Below, in pieces: positions 40,797 to 52,959 of a stretch of DNA of 64,000 nucleotides. How positions within the stretch are numbered: the first letter of the stretch is position 1; each line of letters starts with the position of its first letter. The notes below the pieces were generated by a model. The model did no database searches. It saw only the letters and a list, made by a program, of their open reading frames with translations, and had not been told where the DNA came from. Position numbers and translations under genes: made by a program. The stretch is taken from NCBI GenBank assembly GCA_023512835.1, contig CM042088.1:6254078-6318077 (forward strand), given 5' to 3'. The DNA comes from Taxillus chinensis (lineage: Eukaryota > Streptophyta > Magnoliopsida > Santalales > Loranthaceae).

Positions 40797-42607
40797 TGTA
40801 AGGACCCGTACCTTGAGTTAGTCAGTTTTGCCTCCTGAGTAGAGTTTTTCTAGATTTTGACCTAGTAAATGGACTCCAATGAATTCACGTGCAAAAGGAA
40901 AGATGCTTAGAATGGTGTCCTCTATCTACCACAGAAGTTTCAGGCCAAATGGACATGTATGTGAGGTGCACGTGATATGGGTCCAATTCACGTGCAAGTG
41001 TGGTTGTCTTCTAAATGATGCAAGGAGGCTAGGGGTGAAGTTTGAGAGCTTTTGGAGTGCATATGGAGTTGCACGTGAATTGGGGAATTCACGTGCAAAT
41101 TGGCGTGCGAGCATATTTTTGCATGGTTCCCTTGGTTTTGACATTCTAAGGAACTTTCTCCAAAGGACCATGTTGAAATTCTGAGTATTTTGGCTTATAT
41201 GGGTGCGGAAAGGTGCTAACTTGTGTGATCAAAACTACGTCGTTTTGATCCTGGGTTTCACTTAATCAAAACTACGTCGTTTTGATAGTGGGAGGCCTAT
41301 ATAAAGATGAGGAGACTCCTTGTTCTAGGGTTAGGGGTTTTTCAGCCATTGCAGCCGTCGTGGAGAGAGAGAGAGCTAGAGAGAGGGAAAGGGGGAGAAC
41401 TGTTGGTTGCTGCCGGAGCATCTTGCGTGGGGAGGACGGCATCAAACGCGGGAGCAAGGAGGATCTTCTTTAAGGTAGGGGTTCTGTTTTCTTATACCTG
41501 ATCCGGGGTTAGGCCCTGTGGTGAATTACCCGTTGGATATTGTCTTTGTTATCATACTATTTATATGTAAATTCATATAGGTGTGATCTCCTATATGAAT
41601 GTTGGCCTTCAATGGCGTGTTGTTTGGATATATGTATATATGCCTGCCAAGTGTTTGACATAATGCCTGTGAGGCTGTGCATGTTATGTATTTGAGGTAA
41701 TGCCTGTGAGGCTGTGCATGTTACGTGTTTGAGGTAATGCCTGTGAGGCCACGCACGTCCAGTGTGTTAGATTATGTCTGTGTGGCTGGGTTTATGAGCT
41801 TGTGGATATATGCATGCTAAGTGTTCGATGTTATTCCTGTGTGACTAAGCATACTAAGTGTTTGATGTTATGCCTGTATGGCCATGTGTGCTGCGTGTTT
41901 GCTTGTACACCCGGTGGCTGTGGAAGCCCGGGACTGTTTTGTGGAACCCGGTGGCTGTGGAAGCCCGGGACTGTTTTGTGGAACCCGGTGGCTGTGGAAG
42001 CCCGGGACTGTTTTGTGGAACCCGGTGGCTGTGGAAGCCCGGGACTGTTTTGTGGAACCCGGTGGCTGTGGAAGCCCGGGACTGTTCTTGAAACCCGGTG
42101 GCTGTGGAAGCCCGGGAGTGTTTATGTACCAGCCCATGTATGATTGTGTTTGCTGTTATAGCCTGTGACTATATCTGGTGGAATAATTGTATCACGACAC
42201 AGCACTTGTACACAAGGCATGTAGATATTAGGTGCATGGGATGGGTTGGGGAGACATGATCCCTACTGAGCTGTGGTTGCTCACCCCTCCTACCATGTTG
42301 TTTTCTTTACAGGAACCTACAGGCGTTAGGTGGGACCCCAAGGTGGAAGACCTTATTTATTTTATTGTTTATGTTATTTTATTATGGGAACTGATGTAAC
42401 CCCAATGGGGATGGATTGAAAAGAAGACTTTGTATTAAAGACTGATTTGGTTTGTGGACTGCTTGATGGACTTTATTTTTCTTGAATGTGTTGTGAATGT
42501 TTAAAATGTTCAATTCTTGGTTTGTATCCTAACCCCTTTGCCCTCCGTGTGGGTAAAAAGGGGAGTCACGTACCGGTTTCCTCGGGTTGGAAATCCGGGG
42601 CGTGACA
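40797..42607 (+). repeat. 3' LTR of C
   Basis: 1811 bp, matching 33461-35239 with few differences. Promoter block 41228-41306; inverted G-box repeats 40967-40996 and 41070-41097. The minisatellite has six units here against five in the 5' LTR. It is followed by TCTGC. Confidence 0.95.
41909..42125 (+). repeat. 37-bp minisatellite in C 3' LTR
   Basis: Six units, starts 41909, 41946, 41983, 42020, 42057 and about 42092. Same unit as at 34576-34750, one more copy. Confidence 0.92.
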
Positions 42608-42612
42608 TCTGC

Positions 42613-44157
42613 ATCTGAATATCCTCTCAATTTGAAATCAGACTCTTTTGGATACCATAGTCCCAAATTCTCAGTTCCTTTCAGATACCGCATGATCCTC
42701 TTGACATGTGACAAGTGGGATTCCTTGGGATTAGCTTGGTATCTGGCACAGATACATGTTGCAAACATTATGTCAGGTCTGCTTGCTGTCAGATACAGCA
42801 AGGATCCAATCATGCTTCTGTATTCTGAGATATCCACCTCCTTGCTTGCTTCATCCATATCCAGTTTGGCGTTTGCAGGAATGGGAGTTTTCATGTGTGT
42901 CACATTAGTCATCTTAAACTTCTTCAGAATCTCCTTTGTATATTTGGTTTGACTGATAAAGATCCCATCCTCTAACTGCTTGACCTCCAATCCAAGGAAG
43001 AATAAGAGTTCTCCCATCATACTTATTTCATATTCACTTTTCGTTAGATGAGAGAAGTCTTCACGTTGCTTTTTCTCCACATATCCGAATATGATGTCAT
43101 CCACATAGATTTGGACTATCAAGGGTGATCCTTTTCCTTCCTTGAGAAACAGTATGGGGTCAATTTTACCTTTTTTGAACTTATTTTTGATCAGAAACTC
43201 TGACAATGTTTCATACCACGCTCTGGGAGCTTGTTTTAGTCCATAAAGAGCCTTTTTCAGTTTGTATACCTTGTGCTCTTGGTTTGGCTCTAGAAATCCG
43301 GGAGGTTGTTCAACATAGACTTCTTCTTGGAGGTCTCCATTCAAGAAAGCACTCTTGACATCCATCTGATAAACTTTGAAGTCCTTGAATGCTGTATATG
43401 CTAAGAACATGCGAATGGCCTCCAGTCTAGCAACTGGTGCAAAGGTTTCATCATAGTCGATTCCTTCTTCTTGTCTGTATCCTTTTGCAATCAGTCTGGC
43501 CTTGTTTCTTATTACAACACCATCAGCATCAAGTTTGTTTCTGAAAATCCATTTCACGCCAATAACTTGTTGTGATTTGGGCCTGTTGACCAACTCCCAT
43601 ACTTTCTGTCTTTTGAACTGATTTAATTCTTTTTGCATTGCATCAATCCAATGGTGATCCTGAACTGCATTGTCAACTGATTTTGGCTCCACTTGTGATA
43701 GGAAGCACATATACAGATTTTCATGAAGTGTGGCGGCCCTTGTTTTAACTCGTGCAGCTGGATCTCCAATTATCAGTTCAGAAGGGTGGTCCTTTAACCT
43801 TCTTCTTGTCTTTGGAAGGTCTTCTCTTTCTTTATGACGGATGCCCAATTGCTCAATGTCAGGTTCTTGGGCTGGTAAAAGTGGCTGAGTCTGAACAGGT
43901 TGAATGTTAGATTCATGGTTTTCTGCTGATTTTTGACTTGGTTCCTCAGCAACCGGTTCAGCTCTGTGTTCATCAGGTTCGGGTGCATCTTCCCTTGTTT
44001 CCGTTGTAGTGGGATTATCTGTGTCTTGGTCTTCTACAATGATAATGTCCTGCACTTCATTTACATTTGTGTCTCCTTTCTGCATTCCATGGTTAGTCTC
44101 ATCAAAAGAGACATGAATTAGACTCTTCAACAACTTTGGTTCTTCTATTAAATACAC
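42613..44157 (-). pseudogene. J reverse transcriptase and RNase H N-terminus (Ty1/copia)
   Basis: Copia-type RT in one open frame from 44157 leftward. After an acidic Glu/Pro-rich linker of about 120 residues come the RT-typical [87 protein letters not shown], the catalytic YVDDIIFG at residue 351, then [20 protein letters not shown] and the RNase H start ([18 protein letters not shown]). C cuts it after SDAD; the remainder is at 33006-33455. It is the least damaged coding block of J. Confidence 0.94.
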
Positions 44158-45120
44158 GATAAGCCTTGCTAGTCATGGAATATCCAACAAGATATCCATC
44201 ATGTGATTTGGCATCAAACTTGTTCAAGTCATCCTTGCCATTATTCAAAATGTAGCAAGTACACCTGAAGATCCTTAGGTGACCAATGTTTGGTCTCCTT
44301 CAATTAGAGTTCTGTTTTGTACATAACAAGCAGTGGCAACAGCTTCAGCCCATAGGGATTTTGGGAACTGAGCTCCTGTTGACATGGTTCTAGCTGCTTC
44401 AACTAATGTTCGATTCTTTCGTTCAGCTACTCCATTTTGTTGTGGAGTTCTTGGTGCTGAGAAATTATGCTGGATACCATGTTCAGTACAAAACTCTAAC
44501 ATGTCAGAAAATTCAAATTCCTTGCCATGATCCCTACGAATGTACTTAATAGAGAGACTCTTAACATTTGTGACCCAATTGAAGAGTTCAACAAGATTCT
44601 CAAATGTTTCAGTTTTGTTTTTGAGAAACATGACCCATGTGTATCTGGTATAGTCATCTACTACTGCAAGAAAGTATCGTGCACCAGATAGGGAAGACAC
44701 ATTTATTGGTCCACATAGGTCCATGTGCAGAAGTTCGAGTGGTTGTGTGATTGAGGTTTTATCTACACTCTTAAAAGAGTGTTTAACCTGCTTACCCAAC
44801 TGAGAATCCCTACACGGGTGTTCTTTCTCATAAACATGCTTGGGTAAGCCCTCAACCAAGTCCAGAGATGCCAGTTTAGACATAGTCTTGAAGTTTAAAT
44901 GGCCAAATCTCTTATGCCACAACCAACTAATGTCAGGTGAAGCTTTGGACAGAAAACAAATTGGTTCATCAGATTGAGCATTACCAAAGACCAACTTGTA
45001 GACATTGCCTTGTCTATGCCCATTTAGCTTCACCTCTTTGGAGACAGGGTCCATAACTGTGCAGGTGTGTTTAGTGAACAAGACTTCATAACCCTTGTCA
45101 CATAATTGACTTATGCTCAA
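44158..45120 (-). pseudogene. J integrase (Ty1/copia)
   Basis: Read from 45120: GAG-pre-integrase zinc finger LWHKRFGHLNFKTM ... EKEHPCRDSQLGKQ, where the second Cys of C-x2-C is Ser. Core: D (LLHMDLCGPINV), D (IRRDHGKEFEF, relatives usually R-S-D-H-G), E (TPQQNGVAERKNRTLVEAAR). The end of the core is open to 44275; a deletion near 44285 then breaks the frame, and the linker to RT (NNGKDDLNKFDAKSHDGYLV) lies in another frame. Integrase would join the J cDNA to host DNA. Confidence 0.92.
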
Positions 45121-45383
45121 CGAGTTATGTTTAAGACCTTGAACAACAGATACATTCTAAATGGACACAGAACCATTAGAGAGAGTACCCTTACCAATAA
45201 TCTTACCCTTTTTGTTGTCCCCGAAAGTGACAGATGAAGCTGCAACCTCTCTTACCTCATTCAATAGAGCTGCATCATCTGTCATGTGCACAGAACAGGC
45301 ACTATCAAGATACCACTGGCTGGAGTTAATCTTTTGTTTCCGGTGGCTGCTTTCACGTCAGTACTGTTCTGCACAACGAGCAA
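45121..45383 (-). pseudogene. J protease (Ty1/copia)
   Basis: The motif WYLDSACSVHMTDDAALLNE lies near 45310-45250; copia proteases usually read D-S-G-C-S-x-H-M-T, so the active-site Gly is Ala. GTLSNGSVSI follows, then a stop near 45158 just before NVSVVQGLKHNSLSISQLCD, which continues as integrase. The frame differs from that of gag to the right. Confidence 0.82.
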
Positions 45384-47988
45384 CTAAGTCTTGGGGGCCC
45401 AATTAAGATTGGGCTTTGGGTAAGTGAAAGCTACAGTTGACAATTTAGGTTTCCAATAAGAAGTGGCAGATTTAACTTTCCATGCTAATCTTGGTGATCC
45501 TTTATTAGATTCATTTGCAGGGTTAATCTTGAGATTTTCAGCATGTTTTCCTTTCTTATTGTTATCTTTGGTAGCTTTAATAGGCACAGGTTTGATAGCT
45601 TTCTTCACAGGCTTGGTCTTTAAGTCTTTTGAATGGGTAGCCTGTGTGTGCCTGGTGTGTTTCTTCTTATCAGAGATACTGTTGCACTGCAAATTTTTAG
45701 TGACATTAAGCTGTTTAAGGTTTACCCTGATTTCTGTGGCAATCTCCTTCATGAGATACTCAGGGTAGAATCTGCACTGATAGGAGAGGTGTCCAACTTC
45801 ACAGCAGATGGGGCATGTGACAGGTTTAGGTTGAACACTCTGTCTCAAGGGTTTTGCAGGAGTGTTAAGAGGTTTCCTAGGTTTTCTCACATATCCTAGA
45901 CCATTCTTAACTCTTCCATCAGAGACAAACTTAGGCTGGAAGGCAGCATCCTTACTGGATGAACCAGTCTCAAATGTAGTAGAGTGTCTACTTGGTTTTG
46001 TCTCTGAGATAACTACACCCTTGCCCTTGCATTGGGATGTAGAGGACAGGTTAACTGAGGGTTTAGCTTTCAGTTCTTTCTTAGCAACTACTGCATCACT
46101 GTCCTGAGATGCAACAGTACCTAAATCTCTGAGTTCGGGTGTTACTGGTTTGGGTGAACTAGCAACAGCCACTTGAACCTCCTTTCCACACTCAACGAGC
46201 ACACTGCCAACAGGAATAAAGCCAGCAAGACACTTGGTCTGAACAGGGTAAGTCTGGGCCTTGGATATTTGGTCTTCAGAGAAACCTAGACCTAAGGCTA
46301 GACTTTTAACATCTGGAGTAGTCCTAAAGTGGGCTGCAATCTCAGCAGAGTCTTGCCACTTTTGACGGATTTGTCTTTCCTTTTCCAGTTCTGCTTTGGT
46401 TTCAGCTAGTTCCTTTTCAAGCCTATCGATGTCCTTATTTGCTATTTTTAGTTAACCAGCTTTGTCCAAAAGATCATCGTGTGTGCTTCTCATCTCACTT
46501 ACTTCAGCCCTTAATCTTCTCTCTGTTCTTTCATAATCATCTATAGAATCTCTATATTCACATGAAAGTCATTCCAGTTTAGAATAGTAACTTTTTTTGT
46601 CAGCTTTCATAGGAAGAAATTGTTCCTCCATTTCTTTAAGAGCTCTATAGGTATCTTCATATTCAATGTAGAGCTGTTCATAAGTTCTTACCTTGAGGGG
46701 AGGTGAATGGTCAGCCATGAAACAGATGAGACCTTTTTCCTTCTTCTCCTCATCAGATGACTCTTCTTCCTCCTCGGTTTCACTATTAAACTTGTTGGTG
46801 ACAAGAGCCTTCTTCCTCTTGTCATCCTTTTTGCTTGAGGAGCCTTTGGTCTTCTTCTTCTGCTCAGCTACCTCCCTTTTCTCCCTCTTCAGCTTATAAC
46901 AGTCAGCAGCGAAATGGCCAAGCTTGTTGCAGTGATAACATTGCAACTTGTCCTTATCTTTTCCCTTAGAGAAAGATGAGGAAGACTGTCTTGCTTTCCT
47001 TCTATAGTTCCCCCTTCTCTTCAGTAGTTTCTTGATCAGAAATGCCACTTCTTTATCTGAGGCACTATCTGAGCCAAGTTCATCAGCTTCATCTTCTTCC
47101 TCTTCTGAAGACAGTTCCCGTGGCTCAGCAGCAGACTTAAATGCAACAGACTTCTCCTTTTTCTTTGAAGGATTCTCAAATGCCTCAAGTTCTTCCTTTT
47201 GCATTTCGAACGTCTTGAGGTCCCCGTATAATGCTTCCAAGGCACAAGTCTTCCATTCCTTCAGCTGACGGATGGTTAATGTCTTTATCAGCAGTCTCAA
47301 GGGTAGAGATCTTAGAAATTTGTCATTTTTGTCCTTTTGAGAGATCTCAACGTTGTAAGTCTTCATCCGTTGAATCAGAACGGTGAATCGTTTGTAGATA
47401 CTATCCAATGACTCTTTCAGTTCACATCTGAAGGCTTCATACTCTTGTTTAAGCATGGAGATCTTGTTGTCCTGTATTTGCTCATCTCCTTCGTAGATGA
47501 GACAGAGCTTGTCCCATACCTCTTTAGCAGTCTCAAGATCTTGCACATCCGTGAACATGTCATCATCGAGTGCAGAGAAAAGTATGGCTTTTGCCTTGAA
47601 GCCGAGCTTTACTTTCCTCTGCTCCACCCTAGACCAACTGTCTGGGTCTTTCGTCATTAGCCGACCTCTCTGCATACTCTTTGGTGTGAAAGGTCCGTTC
47701 TTTATTGTTTCCCAGAGATAGGTGTCGAGCATGTCTAGGTGTGCTCTCATTCTTGCTTTCCATTTGGAAAAGCGTGCGGGTGTGCACAAAGGTACTTGGG
47801 AGGATGAGCCAGGCAAAACATCATAGAAGTCTTCTTGTCCTTTCTTATTGCTGCTGGTACTCGGTTCTTCCTGATCCTGGTCTCCAGTCGCTCCTTCCTC
47901 TGGAACACGACTGCTTCAAGTTCCTCAATAGGAACTGGAGTTTGCTCGGGAGCTGGAGCTACACTGCTGGAATCCATGTTAGCCAATA
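45384..47988 (-). pseudogene. J gag, very long, with zinc knuckles and coiled coil
   Basis: Start MANMDSSSVAPAPEQTPVPI at about 47986; a frameshift near 47800 leads into the main frame from 47816 (FSKWKARMRAHLDMLDTYLW, the UBN2/DUF4219-type copia gag). CCHC knuckle C293-C306 (CYHCNKLGHFAADC) follows a Lys/Glu/Ser-rich segment. The same register runs to 45384 past a TGA near 46569 and a TAA near 46455, through a coiled-coil-like region (DIDRLEKELAETKAELEKER) and a second Cys/His motif (CPICCEVGHLSYQC near 45810). The long gag tail fits Sireviruses. Confidence 0.88.
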
Positions 47989-48014
47989 GGGATCTCTACA
48001 GAGTTGGAGAACTT

Positions 48015-48026
48015 GCTCTGATACCA
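48015..48026 (-). other. Primer binding site of J (tRNA-iMet)
   Basis: Sense TGGTATCAGAGC, two bases from the 5' LTR end (48029). Confidence 0.93.
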
Positions 48027-48028
48027 AT

Positions 48029-50055
48029 TGTAGGTCCCAAAGTGAGTCTAGAGGGGGGGTGAATAGACTTTCTTCATACGCAGAAGCTAGACTATTAGCT
48101 GCCTGCTACAGATGACTATGATGGAAGTATTTATGGAGAAGATGACAGAAGTATTGTAAGGATAAGGTGAGTGATAATGAACTATCAGACGAAACTGAGA
48201 TAAGAGTAAATGCTCTCTTCTCAACAGCTCTCAGTTGTGAAAGAGATGGTTTATGATAGATCGAAGTGTGGAAAACAACATAGAGATTAGACTTAATGGA
48301 AGTGCTAGATCTTTGATGAACAAAAGATTCTTGAATAATCAGATGGATTACTCTCTTATTCTTGATTCACCGCAGCGCACAGCACTTTCTCAATTTCTCT
48401 CCAAGTTCCTCTCTCTCTCATGTTAGAACTCTTTTTTTTTTGTTCTGCTAAAGATTATTTTTCACTAAGTCCGTTAGAACCAATATCTTGTGTTCTGTGT
48501 GTTTCCTTCTTTTGAGAGAGAGGTTAAACTCTTGATTTTGTCGTTAAGTGCGTGAGAGATATATTTTTAAGATTAAAGTGCTTGTGCGCCAAGATGTCCA
48601 TCCCGACAGACTGACTTCCCGCCACTGAAAATGCGGAATGTCAGGGGATGGGTTGATCTGCTTTGATTTGAAGATCAGATGCCCATACTACGTATTTGGC
48701 ATGCAGTCGATCTTGGCCGTTCATCCGTGAATGGTAGTTGGCAGCAATTAATGTGTCATTAATGCGTTCAACTGCTCGGGACGGCGCAGACTTGCTGTAC
48801 AAACCCTAGCTGACAATATCGCTAAGTGGTTGTGTTTAGGGTTATAAGTTCATCTCGAGAGGTAGATGCCTCGTAGGTTCGGTGACTCGAAGATTTCAGT
48901 TAGCACCTGTAGAAAGTTGCGAAGTTTTGCTTCAGGCTTTATGGTGTTTCTGTGAGTCTACGACTCACTTCTTCGAGTCTTCGAGGCTAGAGGTCATGTT
49001 GGATTAGCCTTCTATGTCACTCTGTTAACTAAAGTCTACAACTCTGCGTGTCTACGACTCTACGAGTCTGCGACTCTTCGAATAACGCTTAGAGTGACTT
49101 CTTCGAGTTCAGCTAATCTACCTATTATTGTAGCTACGAGTCTACGACTCTAGTTGTGCGGGTCTACGACCTTCGGATCTCTCAGTTTACTATATTTGAC
49201 TAAATGGTCTGAAAATCTTCGACTCTACGAGTCTTCAACTTCGCTTTTCTTCCTTAGTCTTTCACAGAGGCTCATAAACTGAGTTTCTGTATAGATGCGA
49301 CCCTTTAGCTACAACTCTCCGCCATCGATCTCCGAGTTTGGAAGTGTGGCAATTTCTCTATAGTGACTGTGTCCCTTGAGTCTACGAGTCTATGACTCAA
49401 CGACCCTTGAGTTATATTTTCATTTGTTTGCCAGTCTTTATAGCATCGACTCTTTGACCTTCAACCTACGAGTCTACGTGTCCAGTTTTCTTAACCGTGT
49501 TCAACGGCTTCGACTCTACGACTTTCAATCTACGAGTCTACGAGTCCGGTTTTCTTTACACTGTTCGAAGGCTTCGACTCTGTGACTTTCGATCTACGAG
49601 TCTACGAGTCCTATTTTCTTAACAGTGTTCGAAGGTTTCGACCCTACGACTCTACGAGTCTTCGAGTCTAGTGATAATTGAAGTTTTGTTAATTGACTTA
49701 AGTATTTATGGGGACTCTACGAGTCTACGAGTCTACAAGTCATTTAGCTTTGGTTACTGTTCTTAACACTTCTTCGACTCTACGAGTCTCCGAGCTTATT
49801 GACACTTACAGTAATACTCTCTTTTCCATACTGTGACTCTACGACCTTCGACCCTGGATCTATGAGTCGCAATGTTCTGTCACTATTTCGCCTTGAGTCT
49901 CCAGAGTCTACGAGTCTACGAGTCTCTTGTCAATACGTCCTATGACAGTTTCACTTCTACGAATTTCAACTCTTCGACCCTACGACCTTTGGTTCTTCGA
50001 GTCTCCAGACTTAGACTATATTTTGGCAGCTTCATCAAATCTTATATTTTCAACA
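48029..50055 (-). repeat. 5' LTR of J
   Basis: 2027 bp, TG...CA, followed by AAATT. Sense 5' end TGTTGAAAATATAAG at 50055. Holds the same GAGTC/GACTC array (about 48950-50010) as the other LTR, with small changes in motif number, e.g. an extra CTACGAGTCTACAAGTC near 49725. Confidence 0.93.
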
Positions 50056-50060
50056 AAATT

Positions 50061-50758
50061 GATAGAAAAAATTCCTCATCTCTTCGTCTTTAGCTTTTTC
50101 CTTATCTTCTTCATTCTGTTGTGGAAGCTTCTGAAATCCTAGGGGTAGTTGTGAATGAGAACTCTCACCATATTGTGGAGTTCCATTGGCTGGAACTTTG
50201 TTCTACCTCTGCCATATGTATGGTTGCTGAAAATTTTGAGTTCCTCCTTGATTTTGATAAGTGTTGATTTTGTAAAGATTGAAACCAACCAAGAGCTCTA
50301 TCCTTCAATGAAAAAGGGAAGAGTCTTAGCTTAATAGCATTATCTGAAACACCATTTATTTTGATTGTGTCACAAATTTGTAGGAACCTCACTAGATGAT
50401 TATGAGGATCATCTAGTGCTGAACCTCTGAAAGCTTCTTGCCTAACCATCTGAAGTAATGCAGGCTTTAGCTCGAAGTTATTTGCTTAAACTGGCACTCT
50501 TCTAATGCCAGAGTACTCATCTGAAAGTACAGGTCTAGCATAATCCATAAAGGTACGTGGCTGGTGACCACCTTGGCCATTATCATTCAACACACCTTCT
50601 CTTGCCCTGTCTTCTACCATAATTTCTTCACACAAGGTGTGTAGACCGTCCAACTACTGTTCGGCTTCAGCTAATACTCTATTAGCTCTTCGCTGATCAC
50701 TCAAAGTCCGTTCTATCTCTGGATCAAAAGGTAATAACTCACCCCTGGTGTGACGCAT
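50061..50758 (-). pseudogene. H gag, N-terminal half (Athila/Tat-like)
   Basis: Start ATG 50756-50758 (MRHTRGELLPFDPEIERTLS), 170 bp after the primer site. FMDYARPVLSDEYSGIRRVP, then ANNFELKPALLQMVRQEAF, DPHNHLVRFLQICDTIKING and LRLFPFSLKDRALGWFQSL are the standard plant retrotransposon gag core. Stops replace Q near 50655 and 50490. The gag middle after WFQSLQ is deleted: the sequence jumps to the Gln/Asn-rich region (QGGTQNFQQPYIWQR, another frame), then meets J at 50061. Continues at 21124. Confidence 0.86.
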
Positions 50759-50926
50759 ACAAAGATGGATTTTCTCAAACACCTATGGTGCACCCCTAAA
50801 GAATAACAAAAATAGAGAAATAACAGATAACACCGCACTAGAAAAACAAAAAAAAAGTAAAAATTCAGATCACAAATAAACTTCATCACCTAATGTTACC
50901 TAATCCTAACAACATTTGGCTTGGCA
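50759..50926 (-). other. H leader
   Basis: A-rich leader between primer site and gag; nothing else seen. Confidence 0.5.
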
Positions 50927-50944
50927 CCCCGGCAACGGGGCCAA
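50927..50944 (-). other. Primer binding site of H
   Basis: Sense TTGGCCCCGTTGCCGGGG, a variant of the TGGCGCCGTTGCCGGGGA site of Athila/Tat-type elements, five bases from the LTR end at 50950. Confidence 0.82.
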
Positions 50945-50949
50945 AAACT

Positions 50950-51888
50950 TGACCTAAATAAATTGAGTTGATATGTTTTGCAGCAAGTGCACTGGTTAAC
51001 TAATAAAGTGGAGTATTTAAACTCCGGTTGTCGAACCCACAAGGAGGTAGCTAATGCTGTCAAGCAGCTAGAACTAAGCTAACAAGTCTTATTTTATGTC
51101 TGAACAAATGATGTATGTTTTGAATTGAGTTCTAAATACTGAATCATGCAAAGCACTGAAACTAGAAAAATAGCAATCTGTAGAAACTTCGACACAAATT
51201 GGAGATAGATAGCAACTTTATGGTTTTAGGGTCACAACTTCACCACCCAATGCCCTGTAATATTCTAGTTATGATACTTGTTCTTAAACAATTAAATTAA
51301 TTCCACATTCATAGTGATTATTACCCATCAATCTTACACTTCATCCATGTTAAGAAAGGTTTAAGCCTTTTATTCCATTTGGTCCATGAGAATAAAAGAT
51401 ACAAAGGAAAACAACCAATCTAACAATCACAGACTTGGTCCATCATGCAATTATCAAACCTAGTTCATCAAAATCTACCCTAAACAAGGGCTGAGATAAT
51501 CTAATCAAGCATAAATCAGATTGAGCATTCAAATATGATGAACTAAATATGAAATAGAATTTCTCATAATCAACAAGCAAAATTCATAAACTAGAAGTAT
51601 TACAAGTCATAGGGGGCTACATTGCTCCCCTAAAAACTTACAATCATCCTTACAATCATCCTTACAAAGTTTTACCCCATAATCATCCTTACAATCATAA
51701 ACTTAGAATAAAACATAATATCAGTATCAGGAACGAAATAGAAAGAGAGAGAGAGAGATGATCAACAACTCCAACACTTCTCCTTCGCGACTAGAAACCC
51801 TAGCCATCAAACTCCAGATGCTCTTGTCTCCAAGAACGTCTTCCTTTGTCTCCAAAATTGCGTTTCAGCCCCCCAAGCATACGTTGCT
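50950..51888 (-). repeat. H 5' LTR, part, cut by chromovirus E
   Basis: Sense 3' end is ATTTATTTAGGTCA at 50950, with the CTTGTGGGTTCGACAACC motif near 51040. The LTR runs right to 51888, where E begins; the rest would lie right of the window. Contains a GAGA run near 51740-51758 and three near-repeats of ACAATCATCCTTACA near 51640-51690. Confidence 0.8.
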
Positions 51889-52917
51889 TGTCACGCCCCG
51901 GATTTCCAACCCGAGGAAACCGGTACGTGACTCCCCTTGTACCCACACGGAGGGCAAAGGGGTTAGGGTGCAAACCCCGAATATAACATTTTACACATCC
52001 ACAACACATTCAAGAAAGAAAAGTTCATAAAAGCAATCCACAATCCAAACCAGTCTTTATTACAACAAAATCCTCTTTTCAATCCATCCCCACTGGGGTT
52101 ACATCAATTTCCATAAAAATAACATAAATGGTAGACAGTAAAGTAAATGAGGTATTCCACCTTGGGTCCCACCTAACGCCTGTATGTTCCTGAAAGAAAA
52201 CACAACATAGAGGGAGGGGTGAGCAATCACAGCTCAGTAGGGATCATGTCTCCCCAACCCATCCCATGCTCCTAGCATCTACATGAGTGTGCACAGGTGC
52301 AGTGTAGTGACAATAAAATGTAAACAAGTTGTATTCCACATTCACATGGCACACACCTATCCACAGCCATACAGGCTTAGCCATATAGGCTAACATATCC
52401 ACAGCCGCTCAGGCTTAGCCACACGGGCTAACACATCCACAGCCACTCAGGCTTAGCCACACGGGCTAACATATCCATAGCCTCTCAGGCTTAGCCACAC
52501 AGGCTAACAGTTCCAGTCCCGGGCTTCCACAGCCACCGGGTTCCACAAGCACAGCATACAAGGTCACACAGGCATTAAACCAAACACGTAGCATACACAC
52601 TTTCACAGGCATAATACCAAACACTTACTTCGCACAGCCCATCAGGCATAAAATCAAACACTTAATATGCACACCATCCAACACCAGAATACATCAAAAA
52701 CTGCCATTGAAGGCCAACATCCATATAGGAGATCACACCTATATGGATTACATATATATATAAACAGGTATAACTCTATAATCTGCCCTAGAACCCTAGG
52801 ACAGAGGAGGATTTAGGAAGAACAGAACCCCTACCTTATATGTTCTCCTGCTCCTGCTTCCACGCAAAACTCCGACCACCCACGCAAGACGCTCTGGCAG
52901 CCACCAGAAGCTCTCCT

Positions 52918-52959
<42 letters not shown>

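Larger units (their letters stand above)
33461..42607 (+). mobile_element. Chromovirus C (Ty3/gypsy), full-length, nested in J RNase H
   Basis: Complete element with TG...CA LTRs (33461-35239, 40797-42607) and target duplication TCTGC (33456-33460 and 42608-42612). Primer site, gag, protease, RT, RNase H, integrase, chromodomain and purine tract all occur in order. The LTRs differ by only a few substitutions plus one minisatellite unit, so insertion is recent, yet gag-pol has many frameshifts. It interrupts J at the RNase H motif G-Y-S-D-A-D. Confidence 0.95.
21125..50055 (-). mobile_element. Sirevirus-like Ty1/copia element J with nested D and C
   Basis: A minus-strand copia element flanked by AAATT (21120-21124 and 50056-50060). 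LTRs: 3' at 21125-27726 (split by D) and 5' at 48029-50055; primer site for tRNA-iMet at 48015-48026; purine tract from 27727. Without D and C it is about 15 kb, large for copia and usual for Sireviruses. Sirevirus traits seen: very long gag with coiled-coil/acidic regions, an extra ORF after pol, repeated purine tracts and palindrome-rich LTRs. The left terminus reads CG instead of TG. Confidence 0.92.

Noticed and set aside
42529..42612. C-terminal tail on J RT ([11 protein letters not shown])
   Set aside because: This is translation of the inserted C LTR; true RNase H continues at 33455.
47032..47268. Serine-rich protein on the plus strand
   Set aside because: It is the antisense shadow of the Lys/Glu/Ser-rich part of J gag.
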